In this document: positions 54,493-63,010 of the stretch, in pieces
Numbering within the stretch: position 1 is the first letter of the stretch
How the letters are laid out: every line of letters begins with the position of its first letter
Assembly: GCF_000582685.1 (NCBI RefSeq)
Contig: NZ_KK073768.1
Location: 2,089,019 to 2,153,018, forward strand
Reading direction: 5' to 3'
DNA: 64,000 nt
From: [Scytonema hofmanni] UTEX 2349
GTDB lineage: Bacteria > Cyanobacteriota > Cyanobacteriia > Cyanobacteriales > Nostocaceae
Notes under the pieces: generated by a model
Told to the model about the DNA's origin: nothing
The model's database searches: none
The model's input: the letters and a program-made list of their open reading frames with translations, nothing else
Program-made: the position numbers and the translations under genes

Positions 54493-55554
54493 AAAACGGT
54501 GTAAGATTTTGGTTGATTACACTGAAATTATTGTAAACGCTCTTTCTTCTCTTGAATGTCTTCTTGTGATTATCATTTAAGGCGCACCTTACTTCCTTTA
54601 TGGGTGGTAATCATGCCTATAAACCTTGCGGAGCGTTAATCATGAGGTTCTACCATTTATTGAGGGAAGCTAATGCATGATAGAAAGAAAAAGTCAATGC
54701 TTAAAGCTGAAGGAAAAACAGACTCCTAAAATCAAGAACAGATGTACCTTAATAAAGAGGAAAATAAATTTTATTCCTCATTCCTGTCTGGGGAACCCCA
54801 AATTTGCCGTAGCGGTCTGCTAATCAAAGCTAAAAAGTTTATGCCCCTTTTGGCGTTCGTCAGCCGCTTTAGTCATGCCACAGTGAGGCACTCAACACAG
54901 AATAATTGGATTGGTGTGTATGTCATCCCGAAAAAAAATTTTATCTCTAATAATTTTTCTTATAAATGCCTCATCTAATTTCTTATGAAAAAATCGCACA
55001 TGTAGTAATTTTACGGAATTATGCTATAACCGCCTCAGGCTCTAATGAAATAGAGAAAAAACCTGACTTTTGCGTAAGTGTAACCACTAGTTTTCTAGTC
55101 AAATGTAGAACTGTTATTGACGTAAAGATAAAGTTGATGTAAAAAGCTTTAAAAAGGTCAGGCAACTTCTTACAGAAACTTTATTGTATAGAATCTTAAA
55201 AACTGAATAATAGTTATGGCTTACTATAAAGCGCAGATGGCACAGTCGTGGCGAAAATCTAGATATCAAAAGTCTAGCTAGAAAAAAACAAGCAGGAGAG
55301 TGCAATGGAATACAAATGTTGTCAGGAACCCTAGCCTCAAGGCATAGGGCTTGCATGAGAACTCATCAAGCCATTCTGACCAGCCTAAGTCTTAACTGAC
55401 TACGTTTTTTGAGTCACGACACCGGAGAATGCGTTCGCGTAAGCGTGTCGCAAGACAAGCTAGTTTTCCGCTCTGTCACTTGTGATTAAACAGTTCTAAG
55501 GTCACTGGAACAGTGTTACAAGTTTAAAAAGCTCTTAAAACATTGGCGAAGCTA
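54493..55554. other. Long spacer with no clear gene
   Basis: Some short frames exist (for example 54742-54978, 78 codons), but none resembles a known family. Around 55400-55480 the sequence is rich in small inverted repeats (TGCGTTCGCGTAAGCG, TGTCGCAAGACA), possibly part of the remnant mobile element that follows. No tRNA was found. Confidence 0.4.
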
Positions 55555-55750
55555 ACTTTACCCCGAAAGGGAGGTTCCGTAAGGAACAAAACCGTTATGC
55601 GTACAGGGTTGTGAGATTTGAAATGGTAATTGTCCCATTGAAAGTGCAATACAACGGCACACCGAATTAAACAACCCCCGTGTAATGGAGCAAATATAAA
55701 CCGGTACTAAAGGACGGGGTTTCAGACCGCAAGGAGTTTCGATGAATGAA
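55555..55750 (+). mobile_element. 3'-end remnant of an IS200/IS605 tnpB element (possible omega-RNA scaffold)
   Basis: The stretch contains tetraloop-like hairpins (CCCCGAAAGGG, GTTCCGTAAGGAAC), then CCCCCGTGTAATGGAGCAAA, then ACTAAAGGACGGGGTTTCAG and CCGCAAGGAG. This order resembles the 3' end of cyanobacterial tnpB genes and the following right-end/omega-RNA region; the reading frame HTELNNPRVMEQI-stop fits a TnpB tail. The left end of the intact element at 57805 has the similar CCCCGTCCTTCAAG in inverse. No RuvC motifs remain upstream, so it is a relic or a stand-alone RNA. Confidence 0.45.
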
Positions 55751-55860
55751 GACAAATTCTTAATTCAAACACTTTGGATTCAAAAAAAAATATAAAGAAT
55801 TTGTGCCGGAAATTTAGCTGCCAACCATGATCACCACCAAGTAAAGGAATCCTAAACACT

Positions 55861-56142
55861 ATGAACTCCAAAGCATTGCCATGTCAGGTAAATAACATTG
55901 ATGTAAGTGTTTATGAGTGCGAAATTCATCTCAAGTTCCGAATGATTGAGGAAAAGAGTATATTAAGCGATCGCGATCAACTGTTGCAAGTACTGTTAGA
56001 AGCTTTAACAGAAGGGTCTGACGAGTTTCTGGAAACCCTGCACGCGTCTGTCAAGGCACAGGAGGTTTCTGAACTTAAAGCCTCACCGCAAATGCGTCGT
56101 CAACTGATGCGATTGCGAAACTCTACTGAAACTATTCAATAG
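55861..56142 (+). CDS. Small conserved cyanobacterial protein, unknown
   Basis: The 93-residue protein (DVSVYECEIHLKFRMIEEKS, ILSDRDQLLQVLLEALTEGS, FLETLHASVKAQEVSELKAS) looks like a genuine small soluble protein with beta strands followed by helices. The balanced composition and the regular codon use support coding. I cannot place it in a named family. It lies about 110 bases after the tnpB remnant, which may have brought the promoter region with it. Confidence 0.65.
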   Translation: MNSKALPCQVNNIDVSVYECEIHLKFRMIEEKSILSDRDQLLQVLLEALTEGSDEFLETLHASVKAQEVSELKASPQMRRQLMRLRNSTETIQ

Positions 56143-56750
56143 TTAGGTGCTAAGAGTGCTTATCTTATTTCGGTAGTAGCAAATCGTATATCGGTCAGAA
56201 AATGGTGATTTTTTTAAGTTTAACCATTTGCCTATTTACACTCACTTGGGATTTGACACCTCTTTTAAGGTGCGTCAGGGGAACAAAGACTTAGTACGCT
56301 CTATTTGGAAGCCGATTTAATTAGGCTTTTAAGCTTAAGTTGCGATCGCATTTACAGTAGCCTTTACTTTCTTTGCACTACGGTTATGATTGGGTGCTTA
56401 CTATGCCTTTATACCAAAACAGTTGAAGTTACTTAGGGTTTTTGAAGATGTATTTTTCTTTTCTTTATTGCTCAAACCAGATTACTCTTACAAAATAAAG
56501 GAAGCCTAAGCTAGTAACCTTGCCATGAGATATCGGTCATCTAGAGTTTGAGACATTACCCTGAGTGTCTGTTTTGTCTAAAGATTAGGTAGCTGTTTAC
56601 TGACATAGTAAGCAAAACAAATTCAATCGGGTGCATTTAACCGATTTATTATTCTCAACCAAACAAAGATACCCCTCCAGGCAAGAGTCAATAGTCAGTT
56701 GTCATTTGTCTTTTGTCCAAAGCTAATGACTAATGACAAATAACTAATGA
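56143..56750. other. Spacer with TGACAAAT-type inverted repeat
   Basis: At 56686-56755 GTCAATAGTCAGTTGTCATT pairs with AATGACAAATAACTAATGAC, a likely 3' hairpin of the response regulator gene to its right. The other 540 bases contain HIP1 octamers and A+T-rich sequence but no visible gene. Confidence 0.5.
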
Positions 56751-57446
56751 CTACTTAGCAAGACCGTGTTCTAAAGCAAAACGAACTAATTCAGTACGGC
56801 TATTAGTGCCAGTTTTACTAAACAAACGACTGACGTACTTTTCGACGTTGCGGACGCTGGTTTCCAAACGACGGGCAATTTCTTTATTCATTAGCCCTTC
56901 AGCGACCAAATTTAAAACACTTTGTTCTCTGGGGGTCAAGTCGATAGCAAAAGGTGCAGGAGATTGAGCGATCGCATTTTTTTGAGTTAACAACGCTTTA
57001 ATTTGGGCAATCTGATTGGCTAGTTCCGCAATATCAAAGGTTTCTCCCTCTTCACCTGTAGCATGAGGCTTTTGGGTGCGACGGATCAGTAAATTTTCGA
57101 TAATTGCGACTAATTCATCTGGATCGAAAGGCTTGGGTAGATAAGCATCAACACCAGCTTGATAACCTTGAATGCGATCGGTTGTCATTCCTTTTGCCGT
57201 TAAAAAGACCACCGGCAGGGTTTTAAAGCGGGGGTCTTCCCGCAGTTGCTTTAAGAACTGATAGCCATCTACCTGAGGCATCATGATGTCGGAAATCACT
57301 AAATCAGGTATACTTTGCTGCATCAAGTCCCACCCCTCACGGGCGTTACTGGCAACTTGAACGCTGAAACCGCTTTCTTGCAAATAATCCTTGACGGCTT
57401 CACGCAATCCCGGTTCATCATCCACCAGTAACAGTTGTGCTGACAT
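56751..57446 (-). CDS. NarL/LuxR-type response regulator, Rre1/Ycf29-like
   Basis: The 231-residue protein starts at ATG 57446, with AAGGA eight bases upstream; a GTG at 57464 is less likely. The REC domain has LLVDDEPG, the phospho-acceptor Asp53 (ISDIMMPQVDGYQ) and Lys in PKPFDP. A linker (about 125-165) leads to a LuxR helix-turn-helix (LTPREQSVLNLVAEGLMNKE, RNVEKYVSRLFSKTGTNSR). Wording and length resemble Rre1, the cyanobacterial orthologue of plastid Ycf29, which is phosphorylated by Hik2 and controls stress genes. That call is from memory. The Hik2-like kinase at 12943 is the natural partner candidate. Confidence 0.82.
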   Translation of the reverse strand: MSAQLLLVDDEPGLREAVKDYLQESGFSVQVASNAREGWDLMQQSIPDLVISDIMMPQVDGYQFLKQLREDPRFKTLPVVFLTAKGMTTDRIQGYQAGVDAYLPKPFDPDELVAIIENLLIRRTQKPHATGEEGETFDIAELANQIAQIKALLTQKNAIAQSPAPFAIDLTPREQSVLNLVAEGLMNKEIARRLETSVRNVEKYVSRLFSKTGTNSRTELVRFALEHGLAK

Positions 57447-57489
57447 TTGAAGTTTCCTTGACACTACTTTTATTAAATTTAGCGGAAAT

Positions 57490-57793
57490 TGGGGAATGGG
57501 GAATGGGTAATAAAATTATTGCCAATCCAAAATTCACGCATCCCCGTTGGCTTGGGGTGTAGGGTGTAGGGTGTGGGGTGTGGTGAAAGAAAGGGTGTTG
57601 GGGGTGGCTGAGTGGGGTGTGGGGTATGGAAATAAAATACAGATTTGTTCAAATAGCTCTATATTCTTTCCCGACACCCTTGTCTTTCTAACCATACGCC
57701 CCTACCAATGCTGTGTTCCCTACACCCTACACCCTACACCCTACACCCTACACCCTACACCCTACCCCCCACACCCTACACCCTTCTTCTTGA
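57490..57793. repeat. GGGTGTA / TACACCC tandem inverted repeat
   Basis: Units of GGGTGTAGGGTGTGGGGTGT on the left (57556-57630) pair with about eight CCCTACACCCTACACC units on the right (57720-57785). They lie upstream of the response regulator gene and next to the left end of the IS element. A shorter GGGGAATGG pair is at 57490. Confidence 0.85.
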
Positions 57794-57822
57794 CCGAAAA
57801 AATGGGATTCAAGCCCCGTCCT

Positions 57823-58221
57823 TCAAGTACGTGTTTCTTGATTTCTGATGTATTCCTTAAGAATTTCCAATGGCGCACCTCCTACAGAAATAGCAAAATA
57901 ACTAGGACTCCATAAAGCGGATGAGTGGGGTTTTTTATATCCTTGTTGTCCGTAACGACGACTAGAAACACCTTTTAGAGCATTAACTATCTGAGAAACA
58001 GATAGTTTTGGTGGATACTCAATCAGCGCGTGAACGTGATTCCCTTCACCGTTAAACTCAATTATTTGAAAATCCATCTTTTTGGACACCTCTTGAAACG
58101 ACTTTTCAATTCCCGCAAGGCTTTCTAACGTAAATATAGATTTACGATATTTTGTTACGCAGACCAAGTGTATTTTTAAGTCCGTAACGCTATGTCTTTC
58201 TCTTCTAAATATAGTTGCCAT
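57823..58221 (-). CDS. tnpA: IS200/IS605 Y1 transposase TnpA
   Basis: The 132-residue protein is a full-length Y1 HUH transposase. It has KIHLVCVTKYRKSIFT, the metal-binding HUH pattern HVHALIEYPP (H-x-H with hydrophobic centre), SSRRYG, LWSPSYFAISVGG and the nucleophile Tyr in LKEYIRNQ. It moves single-stranded DNA between hairpin ends without target duplication. It is divergent from tnpB, and could also mobilise the tnpA-less element at 19203. Confidence 0.93.
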   Translation of the reverse strand: MATIFRRERHSVTDLKIHLVCVTKYRKSIFTLESLAGIEKSFQEVSKKMDFQIIEFNGEGNHVHALIEYPPKLSVSQIVNALKGVSSRRYGQQGYKKPHSSALWSPSYFAISVGGAPLEILKEYIRNQETRT

Positions 58222-58272
58222 TATATGCAGACCAATGTATAATTATTTTACAGACCAATTATAGCATTAACA

Positions 58273-59454
58273 ATGAAAGCTAGGTATCAATACCGTTTCT
58301 ACCCGACAGACCAACAGCGACAACTTTTGTCTCAGTTGTTTGGTTGTGTTCGTGTAGTTTGGAATGATGCCTTGGCAATCTGTAAACAGTCAGAAAAGTT
58401 ACCAAGCAATAACGACTTACAAAAGTTGGTAATTACTCAAGCCAAAAAAACTCTTGAGCGAAGTTGGTTATCTGATGTCTCAAATATCCCCTTGCAACAA
58501 TCGGTTGCAGATTTAGGTGTTGCTTATAAAAACTTTTTCGATTCTCTGAAAGGGAAACGCAAAGGTAAAAAAGTTGGCACTCCCAAGTTTAAAAAGAAAA
58601 CTAATCAGCAATCAGCACGGTTTAGAATAGGAGGCTTTTCAATAAAGGGCAATGAGGTCTATCTAGCCAAAATCGGTAATGTTAAGCCTATTTGGTCAAG
58701 AGTTTTACCCTCTGCGCCTAGCTCTGTCACGGTAATTAAAGATTGTGCTAACCGTTATTTCCTCAGCTTTGTAGTAGAGATTGAACCAGTTTATATTGAT
58801 GCCAAGAATCAAAGTATAGGTATAGATTTGGGTATGAAAACCTTTGCTGTAATGAGTAACGGCGAAAAAGCTGTAAGTCCTAGTTACTCAAGACTAGACA
58901 GAAATGTTCGCAAGCTTCAGAAAAAATTAGCACGTCAATCCAAAGACTCAAAACGTAGAAGCATAACTCGGATTAAAATCGCAAAGTTGCATAACAGAAT
59001 CGCGGATACCCGTAAAGACTTCTTGCACAAACTATCGCTCCATATCGTTAGCGAAAACCAAGTTATTGTTTTGGAAGATTTGAATGTTTCAGGACTGGTC
59101 AAAAACCGCAAACTTGCTAGAGCAATAAGCTTGCAGGGGTGGAGAGATTTTAGGACGCTGTGTGAAGGTAAATCCGAGAAATTTAATCGTGATTTCCACG
59201 TTATAAGTCGATGGGAACCAACAAGTCAAGTTTGTTCTGAGTGTGGTTACAAGTGGGGCAAACTTGATTTAAAAGTTCGGTTGGTTCAATGCTTGAATTG
59301 TGGCACTGAACACGACCGAGATGAGAACGCCGCGAAAAACATACACAAAGTCGGGATAGGGCATTGCCACGACTCTAAACGGGCGCAGAGGAATTGTAAG
59401 ACTACAACGGTCACGCAGAATCCGTTGAAGCGTCAAGAATCACCGAGGCGTTGA
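58273..59454 (+). CDS. tnpB: TnpB RNA-guided nuclease, intact
   Basis: The 393-residue protein has the RuvC residues Asp185 (GIDLGMKTFAV), Glu268 (VLEDLNVSG) and Asp350 (EHDRDENAAKNI), and a complete zinc finger Cys321/Cys324 (CSECG) and Cys340/Cys343 (CLNCG). The N-terminus MKARYQYRFYPTDQQRQLL is canonical. TnpB cuts DNA guided by an omega-RNA from its 3' end and so helps retention of the element. It is divergent from tnpA. It is only distantly similar to the TnpB at 19225, so the two elements are different lineages. Confidence 0.94.
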   Translation: MKARYQYRFYPTDQQRQLLSQLFGCVRVVWNDALAICKQSEKLPSNNDLQKLVITQAKKTLERSWLSDVSNIPLQQSVADLGVAYKNFFDSLKGKRKGKKVGTPKFKKKTNQQSARFRIGGFSIKGNEVYLAKIGNVKPIWSRVLPSAPSSVTVIKDCANRYFLSFVVEIEPVYIDAKNQSIGIDLGMKTFAVMSNGEKAVSPSYSRLDRNVRKLQKKLARQSKDSKRRSITRIKIAKLHNRIADTRKDFLHKLSLHIVSENQVIVLEDLNVSGLVKNRKLARAISLQGWRDFRTLCEGKSEKFNRDFHVISRWEPTSQVCSECGYKWGKLDLKVRLVQCLNCGTEHDRDENAAKNIHKVGIGHCHDSKRAQRNCKTTTVTQNPLKRQESPRR

Positions 59455-59479
59455 CTCCCGGTGAGTATGTCAAGCATCC

Positions 59480-60448
59480 CTAGAGCCAATCAATAATTTT
59501 GGCTTTTTCTGGCAATTGGGCATCTTTTTGCCCAGAGTAACGTGCTATGCCAGTGAATAAACCAATAGGTGTACTTAACAAGTCTACAAGGCTGGCTTTA
59601 CGAGCGATCGCTTTGTAGCTATTTTTTGGTATTTCTTTCAACAACCAACGCAGCAAGAGATAGCCGTATTCCTTTGCTGTAGTCTCGCGCATCAACTCAA
59701 TACCGTGCAGTTCGTGTAAATAGCGATTTGAGCGTCCATAGCGCCGCCATTGACTTTGTAGCTCCTTAAGTGTAGCGCGGTGGCGATGCTGGACGATCGC
59801 TCTTGGTGAAAATTCTAAACGCCCAATGTTTTCTTTGAGAATTCGCCAACACATGTCAGCATCGCCACCAGTGGTCAGATAAGGACGGAACAAACCTGCT
59901 TTTTCAAATGCGGTGCGTCGAATTGCTAAATTAGCGGTTTGACCGTATGGACAAAATTTATGGGCGAGGGTGTGCTTTTGTGATAAAGTCTCTTGGCGAT
60001 CGGCATATTGCTCTAGAAGGGTTTTGCCTGGTAACGCCGCAATTTCTCCGGCGACAATTATCACATCTTGCTTGACAAAAGGTTGTACTAATGCTTCTAA
60101 CCATTGATGTTGCGGACGGCAATCAGCATCAGTAAAGGCAATTATTTCACTCTTAGCTGCGCGAATGCCTGTATTCCTGGCAGCGTAAGAGCTTTGAATT
60201 TGGTTTTCGCTTAAAGGACGAATTGTAATTGGGCAATATAAAGCAGCGGTTTCGAGAAAAGTGAGAGTGCGATCGCTACTGTTATTGTCTACCAGCAAAT
60301 ACTCAACCTGCTGTTTTGGGTAAGTTTGTGCTAATAGACAAGAAATTAAATCTGGTAAGTCTTTTTCACCATTATATATAGGCACCACTACCGACACATG
60401 AGGGAAAAAAGTGTTGGTGGTGGTGAAGTCAAGTGGCTGATGATTCAT
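59480..60448 (-). CDS. Family 2 glycosyltransferase
   Basis: The 322-residue protein has the GT-A core: VSVVVPIYNGEKDLPDLISC, YLLVDNNSSDRTL, AARNTGIRAAKSEIIAFTDA with the DxD-type motif FTDADCRP, and GGDADMCWRILK with the catalytic acidic residues. It has no transmembrane segment beyond a weak C-terminal hydrophobic stretch. The donor and acceptor cannot be read from sequence; envelope polysaccharide synthesis is likely. It follows the Ctp protease gene by 78 bases on the same strand. An IS element abuts its stop codon. Confidence 0.92.
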   Translation of the reverse strand: MNHQPLDFTTTNTFFPHVSVVVPIYNGEKDLPDLISCLLAQTYPKQQVEYLLVDNNSSDRTLTFLETAALYCPITIRPLSENQIQSSYAARNTGIRAAKSEIIAFTDADCRPQHQWLEALVQPFVKQDVIIVAGEIAALPGKTLLEQYADRQETLSQKHTLAHKFCPYGQTANLAIRRTAFEKAGLFRPYLTTGGDADMCWRILKENIGRLEFSPRAIVQHRHRATLKELQSQWRRYGRSNRYLHELHGIELMRETTAKEYGYLLLRWLLKEIPKNSYKAIARKASLVDLLSTPIGLFTGIARYSGQKDAQLPEKAKIIDWL

Positions 60449-60526
60449 GGATTTATGATTTTGGGGGTGGGGTTAATTATTATTATTCCCAGTCCTAAAT
60501 CGTAAATCCGTAGTATCATATTTGGT

Positions 60527-61864
60527 CTACAATTTCAAATCTGAGGCACGAACGCTCAAGGGTTTTGACCGTTGATTTGAATTGGGTTGGGCGAAGTTTG
60601 TGCTAGATAAAGCGGCGATCGCCCGCGCATATTGCGGATCGTTTTGAGTCGCCACCAAATTTGGATTAATCGCCAACTGACGCTCTTGCGCCTCTGACAA
60701 ATCTATCTTGATATCAGGGGTAATTCCTTTATGGTTAATATCTGTTCCTTGAGGGGTGTAGTAATGGGCAATGGTGATGGCTACACCGGAACCGTCTGGC
60801 AGTTCATGCACTGACTGTACCAAGGCTTTGCCAAAGCTTTGACTGCCAACAACTACTGCTCGCTTATTATCCTTGAGTGCGCCAGTGAGGATTTCACTAG
60901 CACTGGCTGAATTGTTATCTATCAGTACCGCTAAGGGACGTTTTGTAATGGCAGTGTTATTTGCCTTACTGAGTTCAGTTCCTCCCACACGGTCTACTGT
61001 CTTGACAATTCCACCATTATCTATCCACATGCGAGCAATTTCAATACTTGCCTGTAACAAACCACCGGGATTTCCGCGCAAATCTAAGACGTAACTATCA
61101 ACTTGCTGACCGTTCAAGTCGCGAATTGCTCGCCGCATTTGGTCGGCAGCGTGAGCGCTGAATTCTCGCAATCTGATATAGCCAACACGTCGTCCACCTT
61201 CTTGCTTCAGGGTGTATTTCACCGTTGGCACTTCAATGGTGGCTCGTGTCAGCTTGACATCCATTTCTTGTTGACCTTGACGTGCAAGCCGCAACGTTAT
61301 GGCAGTACCAGCTTTGCCACGAATCAGCTTAGAGGCATCTTCTACTTTCAGGTCATGTATGGGCTTGCCGTCAATTGCTAGAATCTCGTCGCCGGCTCTG
61401 ACACCTGCTTTGAGTGCTGGCGAATTTTCTATAGCTTCCACAACGGTGAGTCGCTTGGTTTTTTCATTCAGTTCCATCCGAATGCCAATTCCAGAGACTT
61501 CCCCAGATGTTTGACTGGTGAGGGCATCATACTGTTTCGGGTCTAGGAACCGAGTGTAAGGATCGCCCAATTTTTTTAAAGCTTCCCGGATGGCTGTGTA
61601 AGCTTCCTCACGAGAAGAATAATTTTTACTTAAAAGGGTTTGTCTGGTTGCTTGCCAATCTTGTTGATTAAATTTGCCATCAACATATTCACGATTTACT
61701 AGTTGCCACACTTGGTCTACGATCGCTTTTGGGCTATCTTGTAAGGCGGCGCGGACGGAGCGACACCACGCTTGACCGAACACAGACAAAGTTGCTGTTG
61801 TGGCGATCGCTCCACCAATCAAGGCTACTTGGAGCGGTGAGGAACGTTTCGCAGACTGGTTCAT
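60527..61864 (-). CDS. C-terminal processing protease (S41 family, PDZ)
   Basis: The 445-residue protein has an N-terminal hydrophobic signal or anchor (VALIGGAIATTATLSVFG), a helical pro-region, a PDZ domain (about 120-205, SGIGIRMELNEKTKR, AGVRAGDEILAIDGKPI) and an S41 core with catalytic Ser321 and Lys346, 25 residues apart (NNSASASEI, GSQSFGKALVQ). The family includes CtpA, which matures the D1 protein of photosystem II, and CtpB/CtpC. I cannot say which paralogue this is. It acts in the lumen or periplasm. The C-terminus has a variable Asn/Ser-rich tail. Confidence 0.93.
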   Translation of the reverse strand: MNQSAKRSSPLQVALIGGAIATTATLSVFGQAWCRSVRAALQDSPKAIVDQVWQLVNREYVDGKFNQQDWQATRQTLLSKNYSSREEAYTAIREALKKLGDPYTRFLDPKQYDALTSQTSGEVSGIGIRMELNEKTKRLTVVEAIENSPALKAGVRAGDEILAIDGKPIHDLKVEDASKLIRGKAGTAITLRLARQGQQEMDVKLTRATIEVPTVKYTLKQEGGRRVGYIRLREFSAHAADQMRRAIRDLNGQQVDSYVLDLRGNPGGLLQASIEIARMWIDNGGIVKTVDRVGGTELSKANNTAITKRPLAVLIDNNSASASEILTGALKDNKRAVVVGSQSFGKALVQSVHELPDGSGVAITIAHYYTPQGTDINHKGITPDIKIDLSEAQERQLAINPNLVATQNDPQYARAIAALSSTNFAQPNSNQRSKPLSVRASDLKL

Positions 61865-62236
61865 GTATATCAGCTGGAATAATTGTGTTATTGAAAGTTT
61901 AGCAATCTGGTTTTCCAGAAATTTATCGGTTTTTGTACTTTATTTAAAGCTACAATTCCTTCATAATTTTGCCCTTTAAATTCGGCGGTCGCACTGCGTT
62001 ACTTTTTAACAATTATCCTTCCCTTTGTCATCTCTTTCCGGAAGGTTAATCTTAATTATTGACACAAACACTGTGTGTCGTCCTCTCACCTCAATTACTT
62101 TTAATAAGATAGCACTTGCTTCTGGTTAAGTGTATGCCTATAGGACAAAATCCTTTCTTAGCTTTGAAAGTGGGTGTGTCAACAGACGTATTTTTACAAA
62201 AAAACATTCATCGAAGATAAAATAAAAATCTGGAGC
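61865..62236. other. Spacer between ctp-type and YdcF-type genes
   Basis: About 370 bases with the divergent promoters of the two genes. A TTTCCGGAAGG inverted core lies at about 62034-62046. No gene, RNA or operator was recognised. Confidence 0.4.
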
Positions 62237-62878
62237 ATGTGGCAAATGTTACAAAGATTGGCTTTGAGTTTATCTGCTGTGTTGGGTATTTGGCTGATTT
62301 TTATCACTATAACTCTACTCAATGCGTCATCCTCCCCAGTAGATGGCTTTTTTGTACTTGGTGGCAGCATTACTAGAGAAATTTATGTTGCCCAAGAAGC
62401 AAAAAAATCTCCGCAAACGCCGATTTTAATTTCTCGCGGTTCTCAAGACCCTTGTATTTGGCTGATTTTTCAACGAGAAGTAGCACCTATAGAAAATGTT
62501 TGCTTAGAACATTGTGCTGATTCCACTTTTGAAAATTTTTATTATGGTATTCCAATTTTGCGCCGTTTGGGAGTGCATAAAGTCATGCTTATTACTTCCC
62601 CAACTCACTTACCAAGAGCCAAATGGTTAGGACAAATTCTTTTAGGTGCTCATGGTATTTGGGTAGAAACTGTGACTGTTCAGGAAAAAGGCATTCCTGG
62701 TAATCGTGAGTCTTGGTTGAAAACGGTAGCAGATGTAACGCGCAGTTTGTTTTGGGCAGGTTTAAGTCAATTTATTCAGCCTGAATGTTCAAATGTGACT
62801 AAACTAACCCAAGTGAATATGCAAGATTGGCAGCAACGAGGTTTTCGGTGCGAACGACAGGGGAATTTGGGGAGATGA
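62237..62878 (+). CDS. YdcF-like (DUF218) membrane-anchored protein
   Basis: The protein has 213 residues from ATG 62237 (MWQMLQRLALSLSAVLGIW); a frame beginning at 62174 would add 21 residues. One N-terminal transmembrane helix (LSAVLGIWLIFITITLL) is followed by a soluble DUF218 domain: GFFVLGGSITREIYVAQEA, TPILISRGSQD, DSTFENFYYGIPILRRLG and VMLITSPTHLPRAKWLGQIL. The family (YdcF, SanA, ElyC) acts in envelope or lipid-carrier metabolism and binds nucleotides; the role of this member is unknown. It runs towards the CHAT remnant. Confidence 0.82.
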   Translation: MWQMLQRLALSLSAVLGIWLIFITITLLNASSSPVDGFFVLGGSITREIYVAQEAKKSPQTPILISRGSQDPCIWLIFQREVAPIENVCLEHCADSTFENFYYGIPILRRLGVHKVMLITSPTHLPRAKWLGQILLGAHGIWVETVTVQEKGIPGNRESWLKTVADVTRSLFWAGLSQFIQPECSNVTKLTQVNMQDWQQRGFRCERQGNLGR

Positions 62879-63010
62879 AAAGTGGGGGAGTGGAGGAAAT
62901 GCAAGGATTTTACAGCTAGTAATAATGAATAATTATTGACCGAGAAACGCCGAACGCTCTGGTGGTATTATTGAAAATAAGCCTGGATTGGATATGCTTG
63001 TAGGTAAACT

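Larger units (their letters stand above)
57800..59478. mobile_element. Complete IS200/IS605-family element (divergent tnpA and tnpB)
   Basis: The element has a Y1 transposase gene tnpA on the minus strand and tnpB on the plus strand, with 50 bases between their starts. The left end shows TTCAAGCCCCGTCCTTCAAG; the right end after tnpB shows CACCGAGGCGTTGACTCCCG and GGTGAGTATGTCAAG with potential hairpins. All catalytic motifs are intact, so it could be active. It lies between a heptamer repeat and the end of the GT2 gene. Exact ends are not defined. Confidence 0.85.

Noticed and set aside
54742..54978. 78-codon frame after ndhM
   Set aside because: No recognisable motif and low-complexity basic composition; likely chance.
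54493..55860. tRNA or other standard RNA genes in the long spacer
   Set aside because: No T-loop GTTCRANYC with matching acceptor stem was found; only the tnpB-end-like structures were seen.
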